From DAISIL01 sp036822015 (GTDB taxonomy: Bacteria > Bacteroidota > Bacteroidia > Cytophagales > Bernardetiaceae): 57,622 nt of DNA. The notes beneath the pieces were generated by a model. It saw nothing but the letters and a program-made list of their open reading frames with translations, ran no database searches and was not told the DNA's origin. The position numbers and the translations under genes are program-made. This document shows, in pieces, positions 15,494 to 24,854 of the stretch (position 1 is its first letter; every line of letters starts with the position of its first letter). The stretch covers positions 1 through 57,622 of the forward strand of contig DAISIL010000015.1 in assembly GCA_036822015.1 (NCBI GenBank), written 5' to 3'.

Positions 15494-18400
15494 ATGAAAC
15501 GCATGATTTATATTCCTTCATCATTTTTGATAATTGGCTGGCTTTCGCTGGTGTCGGTTTTTGCCCAAACGGGGCCTGGCGGTGTGGGCGATAATGCAGC
15601 CAATGTACAGTGGCTACGGCCCGCTGCTGGTGGCATTTGGGTTGATCTTTCGGGGAACAACCGGGCGATTACGGGGCCAAACGGAGGTGTTTTTGTCCCT
15701 AACGCAATCAACGGCCGTCCCGTGATTCGCTTTGATGGCAGCACTAACTTTTACACCAGCAACTATATCTACACCGCCCGAACGGCTTTTTTTATCTTTC
15801 GTCCTAGTAGCACAAGTCAGGATACCAACGACTTAGCCCAGCTGTGGGGGCAGTACAATAACCCGCCCGGATTTCATGTCGCCATTGATGCCCGTAACCC
15901 CGGGCAGTGGAGCTTTGATGGGGGAGGCAACTCCCAGGCACGGGTGGCTCTCAATGGCGGTAACTTTTCGGGATTTGCCCAAAACACAGACGCCAACCCC
16001 TGGTCATACAACAACAACTTGATGGCTACGGTAGAATTTCAGGCCGACGGCAACCTGACCGAACAGATGCTCGGGCGTTTTGCCATTCCTCCGGCCGACA
16101 ACAGCGATATGTTTTACGGGGGAGATATGGCCGAAGTAGCTGTTTTTAATCGCGTCCTGAACACCACGGAGCGGATCATCGTCGAAAACTACCTCTCGGC
16201 GACCTACGCCATCACGCTCACCACCACACCCGATTACTATGCCTACGACAACCTCGGCACACCTGGCTATGACCACAGCGTAGCCGGCGTGGGACAAACC
16301 GGCCCCGGCGACCGGCATTTGGTTTCCAACTCGAGCATCATCCGAGTCGATGTTTCGGGGAGTGGTAGCCTGGACGACAACGACTTTCTGCATTTTGGGC
16401 ATAACAACGCCGCCCTCACATACACGACAACCAATATGCCCGCCGACCGACAAGGCATCCTGCGGGCCTGGAGGTTTGATGAGCGCGGGTCAGACATCGG
16501 CAACGTTACGGTTACGGTCAATGTGGGTAACTTTCCGGGTAGCTGTAGTGGTGTGTATTACGCTTTCCTGGATGCCGACGGCGATGGTGATTTTAGCAAT
16601 GCTACCGTTTTGCCGCTTACCCTTGTCTCGGGAACCAACTATTCCTTCACCACCAACATCCCCAACGGAGCTACCCTGACCTTCGGTACAGACCCGCAAC
16701 TGACCCTCACGGCCGCCGCCACCGGCAACGCGGGCGAGGGCGCACTCACCTGGACACAAAGCGCACTCGGGGCCAACTTCCAGGCCTATCGCATCTATGC
16801 CGGCACTAGCCCCAATCCCGCTACGGTCGTCTCCACGATCACCGACATCAACACCCTCAACCAAACCCTCACCGGACTCACCAACTGCGTAACGCACTTT
16901 GTCCGCATCCGAGGGGTCAATACCGCCAACAACGAAGTGGAGTGTTCCAACGAAGCCAGCTTTACGCCCACCGATCCGGGTATCGTTCCCCCTGCCCTCA
17001 CCCTCAACACGGCCGCGGCCGTTCCCGCACAAGGGCGCATCGAGATCAACTTCTCCGGTAGCGCCGATGCCAACTTCCAAAACTACAACATCTACGCCTA
17101 TCCGCAAGGTAGCCCCGTTCCGGCTACGCCTACCCGTAGCTCGGCCTCTGTGTCTGCTACCACACAATCGTTTACCTTTGCGGCTACGGGGACGTACTGT
17201 TTTCGTGTTGCACAAGTAAACCGCTGTGCCAACCAAAGTCCGCTTTCGGGGGAACAATGTGCTACCATCACCACCCCAGGAGAAATTTGTGATGATGAGA
17301 TCGACAACGACGGCGATGGACTCATTGACTGTTACGATGTCGGCGACTGCTCGGGTTTCCTGGGTTGCCCCCAGCCCCGCCCCGAGTGTGAGTTTGATCC
17401 GAACAACAACAACAACGCCGTCGTAGAACTCGACCGCATTGCCGTTATCCCTGTGGCAGGTAGCGATATTGGCTACAGCACTCCCCTGGCCGGTGATGTC
17501 GATGGTGATGGTGTGATCGAACTTGTGGTGCTTTCGCGGGATGGCATCATCTCCGTCATTGATGCAACGGCACTGATCGTGGAGCGCACCCTTAGTGCGG
17601 ATCCAACTGATGATCGGGCGCAAGCCCTCTCTATGGCCGACGTAGATCGCAACGGTTTTGCCGATCTGTTTTACAAAAACAGCAGCAACCAAATTGTTCG
17701 TTACCAGATCAACAACTCCGGCGGCATAGATTTGGTCTGGCGCAATACGACCAACCTCATCCCTGACCGCCGCCCCGGATCACTGATCGCCGACATCGAC
17801 GGCAACGGCACGCCCGAGGTCATCATCGCCGGAAAAATCTACAACAGCCTTACGGGCGCTTTTTTGGGGCAAATTCCGGCAGGCTCCGATAACGGCGCAC
17901 CCAGGGAGCAGGGCGGCGCAGCTATCTTTCACTCTACCAGCGTCTTTGATGTCTTACCTACGGCGCAATGTGCCGCTTGTGGGGGGCAAGAAATCCTGGC
18001 CGGCAACGCCGTCTATGCCGTCGATCCGACAACGAACCCCTGGACAATCACGGCCCAGGTAACCGTAGAAACAGCCCCAGGCTCGGGAACGCCCTGCGAT
18101 CCTACCGTTACTTCGGGAACCACCAACTGCCCCATCCGCGATGGGGTCATCACGATAGCAGACATCGACGGTGACGGCGACCTGGACGGGGTAAGCTCGG
18201 GCTACGGGCGTTTTTTTGTTTGGGATTTGCAGACCAGCGCGATGCTCTCCCAGGTCTATGACCTGACGACACCAGGGCTGGCACCTGCCCCAAATGCTAC
18301 CTGGAATACCAGCAGCCCTTTCTCCAGCCCCGCCAACCTGGACGACTTCGACGGCGACGGGCGGCTCGAGATCGCGCTTTCGTATCGCTACGGACTCGGG

Positions 18401-19870
18401 GTCTTCGATTACGACCCCACCCAGCCCATCAATAACCGCTTGGCTCCTCTATGGCAACGCGGCACCACAGACGAATCTGGCACTACGGTTGTCTCTTCTT
18501 TTGATTTCCTGGGAACAGATACGGCCGCTTTGGTCTATCGGGACGAGACGACCATCTATGCCTACAAAGGGCTAGATGGTGCTGAGTTTTATAACTCCCA
18601 GGCAGCCGGTGATGGCGCATGTAACAGCGGTACGGGCATGGAGGGTATCTCCATCGGGGATTTTACGGGCAACAACGAAACCGAAATTGCAGCCAGTTGT
18701 AATGGCAGTGTGCGCCTTTATCGCTCGGGGAATTTTCCCTGGGTACCTTCCCGAGGGGTCTGGAACCAGACGCTCTACAACGTCGTCAATGTGAACGATA
18801 ACCTGACTATTCCGGCCAGCCCCCAAAACCCTACCGCGCTTAGTTTCCTGAACAAATTCATGTTTCAGCGGCCGCTCGTCGATGACAACAACCAGGTGGT
18901 CATTCCGGCAACAGACCTCAACAACAGCCTCAACGGCATTTCCTCCGCCGTTGATGGTGGCGGGCAGTGTGTGGTCAATTTTACGGTTACGATCTCCAAC
19001 CAGGGTAGCCGAGGCGTACTGACCAACTACCCCATCAGCATCTATCGCAACGACCCCCGCACCAACACGGCTACCCTCCTCCAGACCCAACAACTGACGA
19101 CCAACCTGCCCGTGGGTGGCTCTACGACCTTTGCCCAGGTCATCAACCTCGGTGTCCTGAATCCAACCGATACCCTGGATTTGTTTTTGTCGGTCAATGA
19201 TACGGGCGCAACGGCTTTTCCGGCGGCTTTTCCGCGCTCCCCTCTACCCGAGTGCGATTACAGCAACAACATTGTGGGCCCCTCCCGCATCGTAAACTGT
19301 GCCAACATCCCGCTGCCAGTATCGTTCCTTTCCTTTGAGGCATACCCGCAAAGCGATTACGTCCGTCTGGTGTGGCAGACCAGCACCGAACAAAACAACG
19401 CCTTCTTCACCATCGAACGCTCCCACGACGGGCGCAGCTTTCAGCCTCTGGGGCAGGTTTCCGGACACGGAACAACCAGTGATATACACCGCTATCTCTG
19501 GGACGATAATTACCCCTTGCCCGGATTGAGTTATTATCGCCTTCGGCAGACAGACCTCGATGGGCAAACGAGTTATACCAAAATCAGGGCTGTACGCTTT
19601 GAGGGGCAGCAGCCCATCCCACAGATCATCCTTTATCCGCAACCCACATCTGTACAAACCTCCCCGTATTTGCGCTATCAAGGCATCGACGATGTCCTCC
19701 GCTGGACGATCACGGATGCCAGTGGGCGCACCTACGGGTCAGGCATTTGGTATCCTACGGGTGGTGTAGTGGATGCGCCCCTGCCCGTGCGGTTGTCGGC
19801 AGGGATTTATTTTTTGCGCCTGACAGGAAGCCAGACAGGTCAGTACGTCCGTAAGTTGGTCGTTCATTGA
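15494..19870 (+). CDS. Large secreted multidomain protein with T9SS sorting domain
   Basis: A 1458-residue surface or secreted protein. Order: signal peptide (1-25, ending FAQ); LamG/concanavalin-like domain (about 30-235, with AEVAVFNRVLNTTERIIVEN); two fibronectin-III-like domains (about 400-595); a calcium-binding-type stretch DDEIDNDGDGLIDC (about 600); FG-GAP/VCBS-like beta-propeller repeats rich in DxDGDG (about 650-1130); a CARDB-like domain (about 1150-1260); and a C-terminal T9SS type A sorting domain ending YVRKLVVH. The sorting domain directs export across the outer membrane by the type IX system. No catalytic motif is visible, so adhesion or carbohydrate binding is more likely than enzymatic activity. 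A second Met three codons downstream could be the real start. Confidence 0.88.
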   Translation: MKRMIYIPSSFLIIGWLSLVSVFAQTGPGGVGDNAANVQWLRPAAGGIWVDLSGNNRAITGPNGGVFVPNAINGRPVIRFDGSTNFYTSNYIYTARTAFFIFRPSSTSQDTNDLAQLWGQYNNPPGFHVAIDARNPGQWSFDGGGNSQARVALNGGNFSGFAQNTDANPWSYNNNLMATVEFQADGNLTEQMLGRFAIPPADNSDMFYGGDMAEVAVFNRVLNTTERIIVENYLSATYAITLTTTPDYYAYDNLGTPGYDHSVAGVGQTGPGDRHLVSNSSIIRVDVSGSGSLDDNDFLHFGHNNAALTYTTTNMPADRQGILRAWRFDERGSDIGNVTVTVNVGNFPGSCSGVYYAFLDADGDGDFSNATVLPLTLVSGTNYSFTTNIPNGATLTFGTDPQLTLTAAATGNAGEGALTWTQSALGANFQAYRIYAGTSPNPATVVSTITDINTLNQTLTGLTNCVTHFVRIRGVNTANNEVECSNEASFTPTDPGIVPPALTLNTAAAVPAQGRIEINFSGSADANFQNYNIYAYPQGSPVPATPTRSSASVSATTQSFTFAATGTYCFRVAQVNRCANQSPLSGEQCATITTPGEICDDEIDNDGDGLIDCYDVGDCSGFLGCPQPRPECEFDPNNNNNAVVELDRIAVIPVAGSDIGYSTPLAGDVDGDGVIELVVLSRDGIISVIDATALIVERTLSADPTDDRAQALSMADVDRNGFADLFYKNSSNQIVRYQINNSGGIDLVWRNTTNLIPDRRPGSLIADIDGNGTPEVIIAGKIYNSLTGAFLGQIPAGSDNGAPREQGGAAIFHSTSVFDVLPTAQCAACGGQEILAGNAVYAVDPTTNPWTITAQVTVETAPGSGTPCDPTVTSGTTNCPIRDGVITIADIDGDGDLDGVSSGYGRFFVWDLQTSAMLSQVYDLTTPGLAPAPNATWNTSSPFSSPANLDDFDGDGRLEIALSYRYGLGVFDYDPTQPINNRLAPLWQRGTTDESGTTVVSSFDFLGTDTAALVYRDETTIYAYKGLDGAEFYNSQAAGDGACNSGTGMEGISIGDFTGNNETEIAASCNGSVRLYRSGNFPWVPSRGVWNQTLYNVVNVNDNLTIPASPQNPTALSFLNKFMFQRPLVDDNNQVVIPATDLNNSLNGISSAVDGGGQCVVNFTVTISNQGSRGVLTNYPISIYRNDPRTNTATLLQTQQLTTNLPVGGSTTFAQVINLGVLNPTDTLDLFLSVNDTGATAFPAAFPRSPLPECDYSNNIVGPSRIVNCANIPLPVSFLSFEAYPQSDYVRLVWQTSTEQNNAFFTIERSHDGRSFQPLGQVSGHGTTSDIHRYLWDDNYPLPGLSYYRLRQTDLDGQTSYTKIRAVRFEGQQPIPQIILYPQPTSVQTSPYLRYQGIDDVLRWTITDASGRTYGSGIWYPTGGVVDAPLPVRLSAGIYFLRLTGSQTGQYVRKLVVH

Positions 19871-19886
19871 GCGGCAGCCCATCAGA

Positions 19887-20411
19887 TCAGAATTGCAAAA
19901 AGCCTATTTGCTGCTCCTCGATCAGTTGTTGGTAGCTTGGGTTTTGGATGTGTCCATCCTGGAAGTATTCCTGAAAGTGTGGGAGGCGTACTTTGAGCGG
20001 ATAGACATAAGCTCCCAGATAGTTGAGGATGTCGGTCAGATGGCTCATGGCCAGGGCCGCCCCCTGCGTGCCGGCAGACAAGCCGACGAGGGCTATTTTT
20101 TTCGTTTTCAGGGCGTTAGGGTAGGGCATCCCGTCGATGAAGGCTTTGAGAACACCAGGAAAAGAGCCGTTATACTCCGGCACGATAAAGACAACCTTGG
20201 TGGCCGACTTGATATGGGTAACAAACTGGTTGAAGGCTTCGTTCTTGCCGTTGTTTTGATAGAGTGCCGATACGGTGAAGTCGGGGGGCAGTGCGTCAAG
20301 GTCTAGGATGTGGCTTTGTTGTTGGTGGGTCAGGAGTTGTTGTTGATAAAAGAGGGCGAGTTGGTAGGTCATGGCCCCCGGGCGATTTGTGCCTGAAACG
20401 ATAGCGATCAT
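19887..20411 (-). CDS. NADPH-dependent FMN reductase family protein
   Basis: A 174-residue flavodoxin-fold oxidoreductase. The FMN phosphate loop SGTNRPGAMT (residues 6-15) and the isoalloxazine-site segment PEYNGSFPGVLKAFID near the middle are characteristic of the family, which uses NAD(P)H to reduce FMN, quinones or azo compounds. I chose the ATG at 20411 because the first beta strand (MIAIVSG) begins there; the frame extends 21 codons upstream without homologous features. Its tail faces the T9SS cargo gene, 16 bases away. It is divergent from the ATP-grasp gene. The physiological substrate is unknown. Confidence 0.85.
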   Translation of the reverse strand: MIAIVSGTNRPGAMTYQLALFYQQQLLTHQQQSHILDLDALPPDFTVSALYQNNGKNEAFNQFVTHIKSATKVVFIVPEYNGSFPGVLKAFIDGMPYPNALKTKKIALVGLSAGTQGAALAMSHLTDILNYLGAYVYPLKVRLPHFQEYFQDGHIQNPSYQQLIEEQQIGFLQF

Positions 20412-20518
20412 GGATTTTTGCTTAGTGATACCCAATAAAGCCAAATTTTCTAAGGAATTGTTTGCAAATGCCAAATTTCTGTACCTACTTTAACTTTTTA
20501 TTGACAAAACACCAACGT

Positions 20519-21478
20519 ATGAAAAAGATCGGTATTCTCTTCGGACAAGAAAACACCTTCCCTCGTGCCTTTGTAGAGGAGGTAAACAGTCGAAAAATCC
20601 CTGACATCCAGGCAGAGTGGGTAACCATCGACAAAGTACAACAAAGTGAAGCCACGCCCTACGCCGTGATTATTGATCGGATTTCGCAGGATGTGCCGTT
20701 TTATCGGGCGTATCTCAAAAACGCCGCCTTGCGGGGTACGGCCGTGATTAACAATCCTTTTTGGTGGAGTGCAGATGAAAAATTCTTCAACAACGCGCTG
20801 GCCGTTCAGGTAGGCGTTCCTGTTCCGAATACCGTCTTGTTGCCCTCACACGCCCGCCCCGACGATACCTCCGATAGTTCCTTCCGCAATCTGGCTTTTC
20901 CCCTCGACTGGGAGGGTATCTTTGATTACATCGGCTTTCCTGCCTTTATGAAACCTTTTGCGGGCGGTGGCTGGAAAAACGTGTACAAGGTGCGCAACCG
21001 TGAGGAGTTCTTCCAGGTGTACAGCGAGACGGGGCAGTTGGTGATGATGCTGCAATCAGAGGTGGACTTTGATCTGTATTTTCGTTGTTATTGCCTGGGC
21101 GGCAAGGCAGTACACCTCATGCCTTATGAGCCACGCAACCCCCACCATTTGCGCTATTTCCCCGAAAAGCGCACCTACGATCCGGCCCTGCTCGACCTGT
21201 TGCGGGAGTATGTCCTGCGGCTCAACCATGCCCTGGGCTATGACTTCAACACCGTAGAACTCGCCGTGAGTACCAAAGACGGCATCCCCTACGCCATCGA
21301 CTTCTGCAACCCCGCCCCGGATGCCGATTTGCACTCGGTGGGCGAAGAGAACTTCAAGTGGATCGTCCGTGAGGCGGCCACCATGGCCATCGAACGCGCC
21401 CAGGCACATCAGGAGGGTAAGGACAACCTCACCTGGGGAACCTACGTGCGCAATGCCGTTCAGGATCACATCAAGTAG
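20519..21478 (+). CDS. ATP-grasp domain protein of unknown substrate
   Basis: A 319-residue soluble protein. The N-terminal part (MKKIGILFGQENTFP) resembles the pre-ATP-grasp fold. The central part has a lysine-containing strand followed by a glycine loop (FMKPFAGGGWKNVYKV, about residues 142-157) and, near the C-terminus, an acidic strand and metal-site-like residues (NTVELAVS and IDFCNPAPDAD). This is the ATP-grasp layout of enzymes that form an acyl phosphate and ligate an amine or thiol. I do not recognise a named subfamily. I chose the ATG at 20519; 19 upstream codons lack features. The 3' end overlaps hflX by 13 bases, tail to tail. Confidence 0.68.
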   Translation: MKKIGILFGQENTFPRAFVEEVNSRKIPDIQAEWVTIDKVQQSEATPYAVIIDRISQDVPFYRAYLKNAALRGTAVINNPFWWSADEKFFNNALAVQVGVPVPNTVLLPSHARPDDTSDSSFRNLAFPLDWEGIFDYIGFPAFMKPFAGGGWKNVYKVRNREEFFQVYSETGQLVMMLQSEVDFDLYFRCYCLGGKAVHLMPYEPRNPHHLRYFPEKRTYDPALLDLLREYVLRLNHALGYDFNTVELAVSTKDGIPYAIDFCNPAPDADLHSVGEENFKWIVREAATMAIERAQAHQEGKDNLTWGTYVRNAVQDHIK

Positions 21479-22659
21479 TTGGGATAAATGACCCGATGGG
21501 CAGCTTTGATCTTCTCGAAGAGCTTGGAGCGAAGGGTATCAAAGTTGCTCTTTTCGGTGGCCGAAACAAAAAGCGCGTCGGCTTCTTTGGCCATGTACGT
21601 CTGGCGAAGGTCTTCTAGCTCGGGCGGACAGATCAGGTAGTTATCGCCGATGACGAGATCGGAGCGGTATTGGTCTATCTTATTGAAAACAAGTAAGGTA
21701 GGCTTATCGGCGGCGCCAATTTCGAGGAGTGTCCGTTGGACAACTTCGATGTGTTCGTCGAAGGCCGCGTGCGAAACATCGACGACGTGTATCAGTACAT
21801 CCGCTTCAACGACCTCCGAAAGCGTCGATTTGAAACTTTCGATCAGCGTCGTAGGAAGTTTGCGGATGAAACCTACCGTATCGGTGAGCAAGAACGGAAT
21901 GCCTTCCCAGACGATCTTCCTGACCGTAGAATCAATGGTAGCAAAGAGTTCATCTTTGGCATAAACATCGGCTTTGGAGAGTTGGCGCATGAGCGTCGAT
22001 TTGCCGGCATTGGTGTAGCCCACCAGTGCCACTCGGACGAGTTTGTCTCGCTGTTTGGCGCGTATGGAGGTCTGTAACTCAAACTTATCTAGGCGTTGGC
22101 GCAGCAGTGAAATCTTATCACGAACAATACGCCGGTCTGTTTCGAGTTCTTTTTCGCCGGGTCCGCCGCGCATCCCGATACCGCCGCGCTGGCGCGAAAG
22201 GTGCGACCACATACGGGTTAGGCGCGGGAGCATATACTGATAGTGGGCCAGTTCTACCTGGGCTTTGGCTTGGGCTGTCTTGGCGCGCTGCATAAAAATC
22301 TGTAAGATCAGTAGGCTGCGATCCAGTACCTTACGCTCCCCAAAGGCGCGTTCAAGGTTCCGGACATGGCCCGCCGAAAGTTCATCATCAAAGATAATCA
22401 TATCGACATCATGTAGCTCGGCGGCCGCGACGACATCTTCTAGTTTGCCGCTGTTGATGAACGTCTTGGGGTGGGGTACTTCAAGGTTTTGGGTAAAGAC
22501 CTCCATGGTTTCGATGCCGAGGGTACATGCCAAAAAAGCCAGCTCGTCTAGGTACTCTTTGGCGCGGTTGGGGGGTTGCCGGGGGTTGGTCAGGGCGACC
22601 AAAAGGGCTTTTTCTACTTTGGGAGCCGTCTCGTGAATGGGCGTGTGTTTTTTGGGCAT
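21466..22659 (-). CDS. hflX: GTPase HflX
   Basis: Ribosome-associated GTPase that rescues or splits stalled ribosomes, especially under heat stress. The 397-residue protein has the HflX N-terminal domain with the glycine-rich segment RQRGGIGMRGGPGEKELETD in its middle, then the G domain: G1 GYTNAGKST, G3 DTVGF, G4 NKID and a G5 SATEK. The coding strand runs from a tiny Cys-rich membrane protein gene 21 bases upstream, likely an operon. Its 3' end overlaps the ATP-grasp gene by 13 bases. Confidence 0.95.
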   Translation of the reverse strand: MPKKHTPIHETAPKVEKALLVALTNPRQPPNRAKEYLDELAFLACTLGIETMEVFTQNLEVPHPKTFINSGKLEDVVAAAELHDVDMIIFDDELSAGHVRNLERAFGERKVLDRSLLILQIFMQRAKTAQAKAQVELAHYQYMLPRLTRMWSHLSRQRGGIGMRGGPGEKELETDRRIVRDKISLLRQRLDKFELQTSIRAKQRDKLVRVALVGYTNAGKSTLMRQLSKADVYAKDELFATIDSTVRKIVWEGIPFLLTDTVGFIRKLPTTLIESFKSTLSEVVEADVLIHVVDVSHAAFDEHIEVVQRTLLEIGAADKPTLLVFNKIDQYRSDLVIGDNYLICPPELEDLRQTYMAKEADALFVSATEKSNFDTLRSKLFEKIKAAHRVIYPNYLM

Positions 22660-22680
22660 AAAGGAAATACAGAAAAGAGA

Positions 22681-22836
22681 TTAGGTTTGAGAGATGTTTT
22701 TGAGGGCGCAACTCGGGCAGCCTGAGCAGTGCTTGGATCGTTTGCTGGTCAGGAATGGACGCGCAACGATCAGGCACAAATACGCACAGGCAATAAAAAA
22801 AGCAAGAAAGGTAAAAGCAGATTGCCACATGAGCAT
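22681..22836 (-). CDS. Small Cys-rich single-pass membrane protein (FeoB-associated type)
   Basis: A short gene of 51 codons from the ATG at 22836, or 49 from the ATG at 22830. The product has one hydrophobic segment (FTFLAFFIACAYLCLIVARP) and then a basic tail with the cysteine cluster CSGCPSC. This TM-plus-CxxCxxC layout resembles the FeoB-associated Cys-rich membrane protein family, usually found with ferrous iron transporters. There is no feoB here; instead the gene sits 21 bases upstream of hflX on the same strand. Length, hydrophobic segment and cysteines are visible; the family and any metal role are inferred. Confidence 0.6.
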   Translation of the reverse strand: MLMWQSAFTFLAFFIACAYLCLIVARPFLTSKRSKHCSGCPSCALKNISQT

Positions 22837-22971
22837 CAAAAAACATGATTTGTCTGGCCAATTTACTAAACTTTCGGCAATTTGATGGTCTCCTATCTGT
22901 TTTGAAATAATTTTGATGTATAGAAAGGCGTTCTTTTTGTGAAAACGTATTCACTGCCGACGGTTTTTTTG

Positions 22972-22979
22972 TACTTTTG
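22972..22979 (+). promoter_or_regulatory. -7 box of the ClC channel gene
   Basis: TACTTTTG matches TAnnTTTG and lies five bases before the ATG at 22985. The -33 element is poor: the nearest TTTG ends 32 bases upstream. A leaderless transcript is predicted. Confidence 0.5.
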
Positions 22980-22984
22980 AATCC

Positions 22985-24802
22985 ATGAAAAAGCGGCTGC
23001 ACCTGGCGCGTTGGCGCAATTTTTCCAAACAAATCAATCACCAAATTATTCAGTTTTTACTCTGGAAGAGCAAATTTATTTCTGAAAATAACTTTGTCTT
23101 TTTTTTGAGTGCTTTGGTGGGTATTTTAGCAGGTTTGGCGGCTGTTTTCTTAAAATCGGCCGTACACTGGGTACAAAACTCCCTAGCCGGAGAGGAGTTT
23201 TTTGTGGATGATTACGATTACGGATTGCTTTTTTATCCAACGATAGGCCTTCTGATGACCGTCTTTATCTCGCGGCGTATCTTTCAGATGGACGTAGGAC
23301 ACGGCATCACAGATATTTTGTATGTCATTGCGCGTAAGCGTGCCAAGATGCCTGCCCGCGATCTGTACGCCCGTATCGTAACCAGTATCCTAACTGTGGG
23401 TTTTGGTGGGTCAGCGGGGCTGGAAGCACCCATCGTCGTAACGGGTGCGGCCGTGGGGTCGCATACAGCATCGGCTATGCTGCTCCAAAAAGAAAACCGA
23501 GTGCTACTGCTCGGCTGTGGGGTGGCCGGTGTAATTTCTGCTATCTTTAACGCCCCCGTAGGCGGAGTTATTTTCGCTTTGGAGGTTATTCTTGCAAAAG
23601 TAAACATCAGCAAGATTATTCCACTGCTCATCGCGTCTATTAGTGCAAAGGTGGTCTCGTTGCTGCTTCTGGGGGAGGACGTATTGTTTTATTTCAAGAT
23701 CGTGGATGCCTACACGCCCAAAGATATTCCTTATACGGTGCTTTTGGGGATGATCTGTGGGTTGATGTCCTTGTATTTTATGCAAGTAATCGCACGTACC
23801 GAACGCTGGATGCAAAGGCTTTCGGGAATTTATGTACGGGCCTTGGCAGGGGGATTGATCCTGACGACGATTGACATTTTTTTTCCGCCCATCTACGGGG
23901 AGGGATACCGCCTGGTGAAGTCTTTCCTGAATGGCAGTGAGTTTCATGTGTTTTATCGGAGTGCTTTTTTTGGGGACTTACCCAGCCAGCCCATTTTTTT
24001 AACGTATGTTTTCTTAATTGTCTTAGTCAAACCCTTTGCCAACGGTGTTACTTTGGGTGCCGGAGGAGCCGGTGGTACGTTTGCGCCGTCTTTGTTTGTG
24101 GGTGGGATTTTGGGTTTTTTGTTTGCTCGGGTGTTCAATATTTGGGGAGGGGCAGACCTCTCCGAGAGCAATTTTGCACTGGTGGGCATGAGCGGGGCCA
24201 TGAGTGGCATTCAGTACGCGCCCCTGACGGCTATTTTTTTGATTGCCGAACTGACGAGTGGTTATGAACTCTTTTTGCCCTTGATGCTAGCCGCCTCTAT
24301 TGCTTACATTACGGTTTCTTTTTTTCAGCCGCAATCGCCTTATGTGCGTGCGCTCAAGGCGCGTGGGGTGAGTGAACGCAGTGGATCAGATGTGGCTGCC
24401 ATCAAAAAAATGCGTATCCACCGGCTTATCGAAAAGGACTTTGAGCCAATCACACCCGAGAGCAAACTACTTGATCTAGTGGAGCTTATTAAGGTCAGCC
24501 GACGCAATCTCTTTCCCGTCGTCGATGACCAGCAAAACTTCCTGGGCATTATCACACTTGATGATGTACGGCATTGTATCTTTGACCCCGATCAACAACA
24601 AACGCCCATTCACACTTTGCTCAAACCTTCGCCAGCCATGATTGATTACCGGGAAGATATGATGAGTGCCATCGAAAAGTTTGAACAAACGCAAGCCTGG
24701 AATTTGCCCGTTATGCGGCAAGGGAAATATGTGGGCTTTTTATCCAAATCAAATCTCTTCAGTGCTTATCGAGAAAATCTTCGGCATGTAGCGGAGAGTT
24801 GA
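22985..24802 (+). CDS. ClC-family chloride channel/transporter with CBS domains
   Basis: A 605-residue inner-membrane protein of the ClC family, moving chloride or other anions, often in exchange for protons. About ten hydrophobic helices fill residues 35-430. The gating-glutamate loop appears as GLEAP in GGSAGLEAPIV, and the later GAGGAGGTFAPSLFVGG is the conserved selectivity segment. Two CBS domains follow at about 455-600 (for example FPVVDDQQNFLGIITLDDV) and are expected to bind adenine nucleotides. Whether it is a channel or an exchanger cannot be told with certainty from sequence alone. Monocistronic or cotranscribed with the hypothetical gene 52 bases downstream. Confidence 0.92.
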   Translation: MKKRLHLARWRNFSKQINHQIIQFLLWKSKFISENNFVFFLSALVGILAGLAAVFLKSAVHWVQNSLAGEEFFVDDYDYGLLFYPTIGLLMTVFISRRIFQMDVGHGITDILYVIARKRAKMPARDLYARIVTSILTVGFGGSAGLEAPIVVTGAAVGSHTASAMLLQKENRVLLLGCGVAGVISAIFNAPVGGVIFALEVILAKVNISKIIPLLIASISAKVVSLLLLGEDVLFYFKIVDAYTPKDIPYTVLLGMICGLMSLYFMQVIARTERWMQRLSGIYVRALAGGLILTTIDIFFPPIYGEGYRLVKSFLNGSEFHVFYRSAFFGDLPSQPIFLTYVFLIVLVKPFANGVTLGAGGAGGTFAPSLFVGGILGFLFARVFNIWGGADLSESNFALVGMSGAMSGIQYAPLTAIFLIAELTSGYELFLPLMLAASIAYITVSFFQPQSPYVRALKARGVSERSGSDVAAIKKMRIHRLIEKDFEPITPESKLLDLVELIKVSRRNLFPVVDDQQNFLGIITLDDVRHCIFDPDQQQTPIHTLLKPSPAMIDYREDMMSAIEKFEQTQAWNLPVMRQGKYVGFLSKSNLFSAYRENLRHVAES

Positions 24803-24854
24803 GGCAACCTTTTGTATTTTGATTCGGTCTTACAGAAAATCAAAAACTTTTTCT

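Noticed and set aside
16490..17692. 400-codon minus-strand frame inside the T9SS cargo gene
   Set aside because: Shadow of the repetitive, GC-rich coding strand; low-complexity Gly/Val/Arg content and no start context.
17290..18700. CRISPR-like or satellite DNA repeats in the cargo gene
   Set aside because: The repeated GAC/GGC-rich segments encode Asp-Gly calcium-binding loops in frame; spacing is irregular and protein-driven.
22481..23044. 187-codon minus-strand frame over the hflX start region
   Set aside because: It overlaps hflX, the small Cys-rich gene and the ClC start in other frames and has no features.
24785..24815. Terminator after the ClC gene
   Set aside because: Only a 4-5 bp stem (GTTG/CAAC) before a short T-run; too weak to call.
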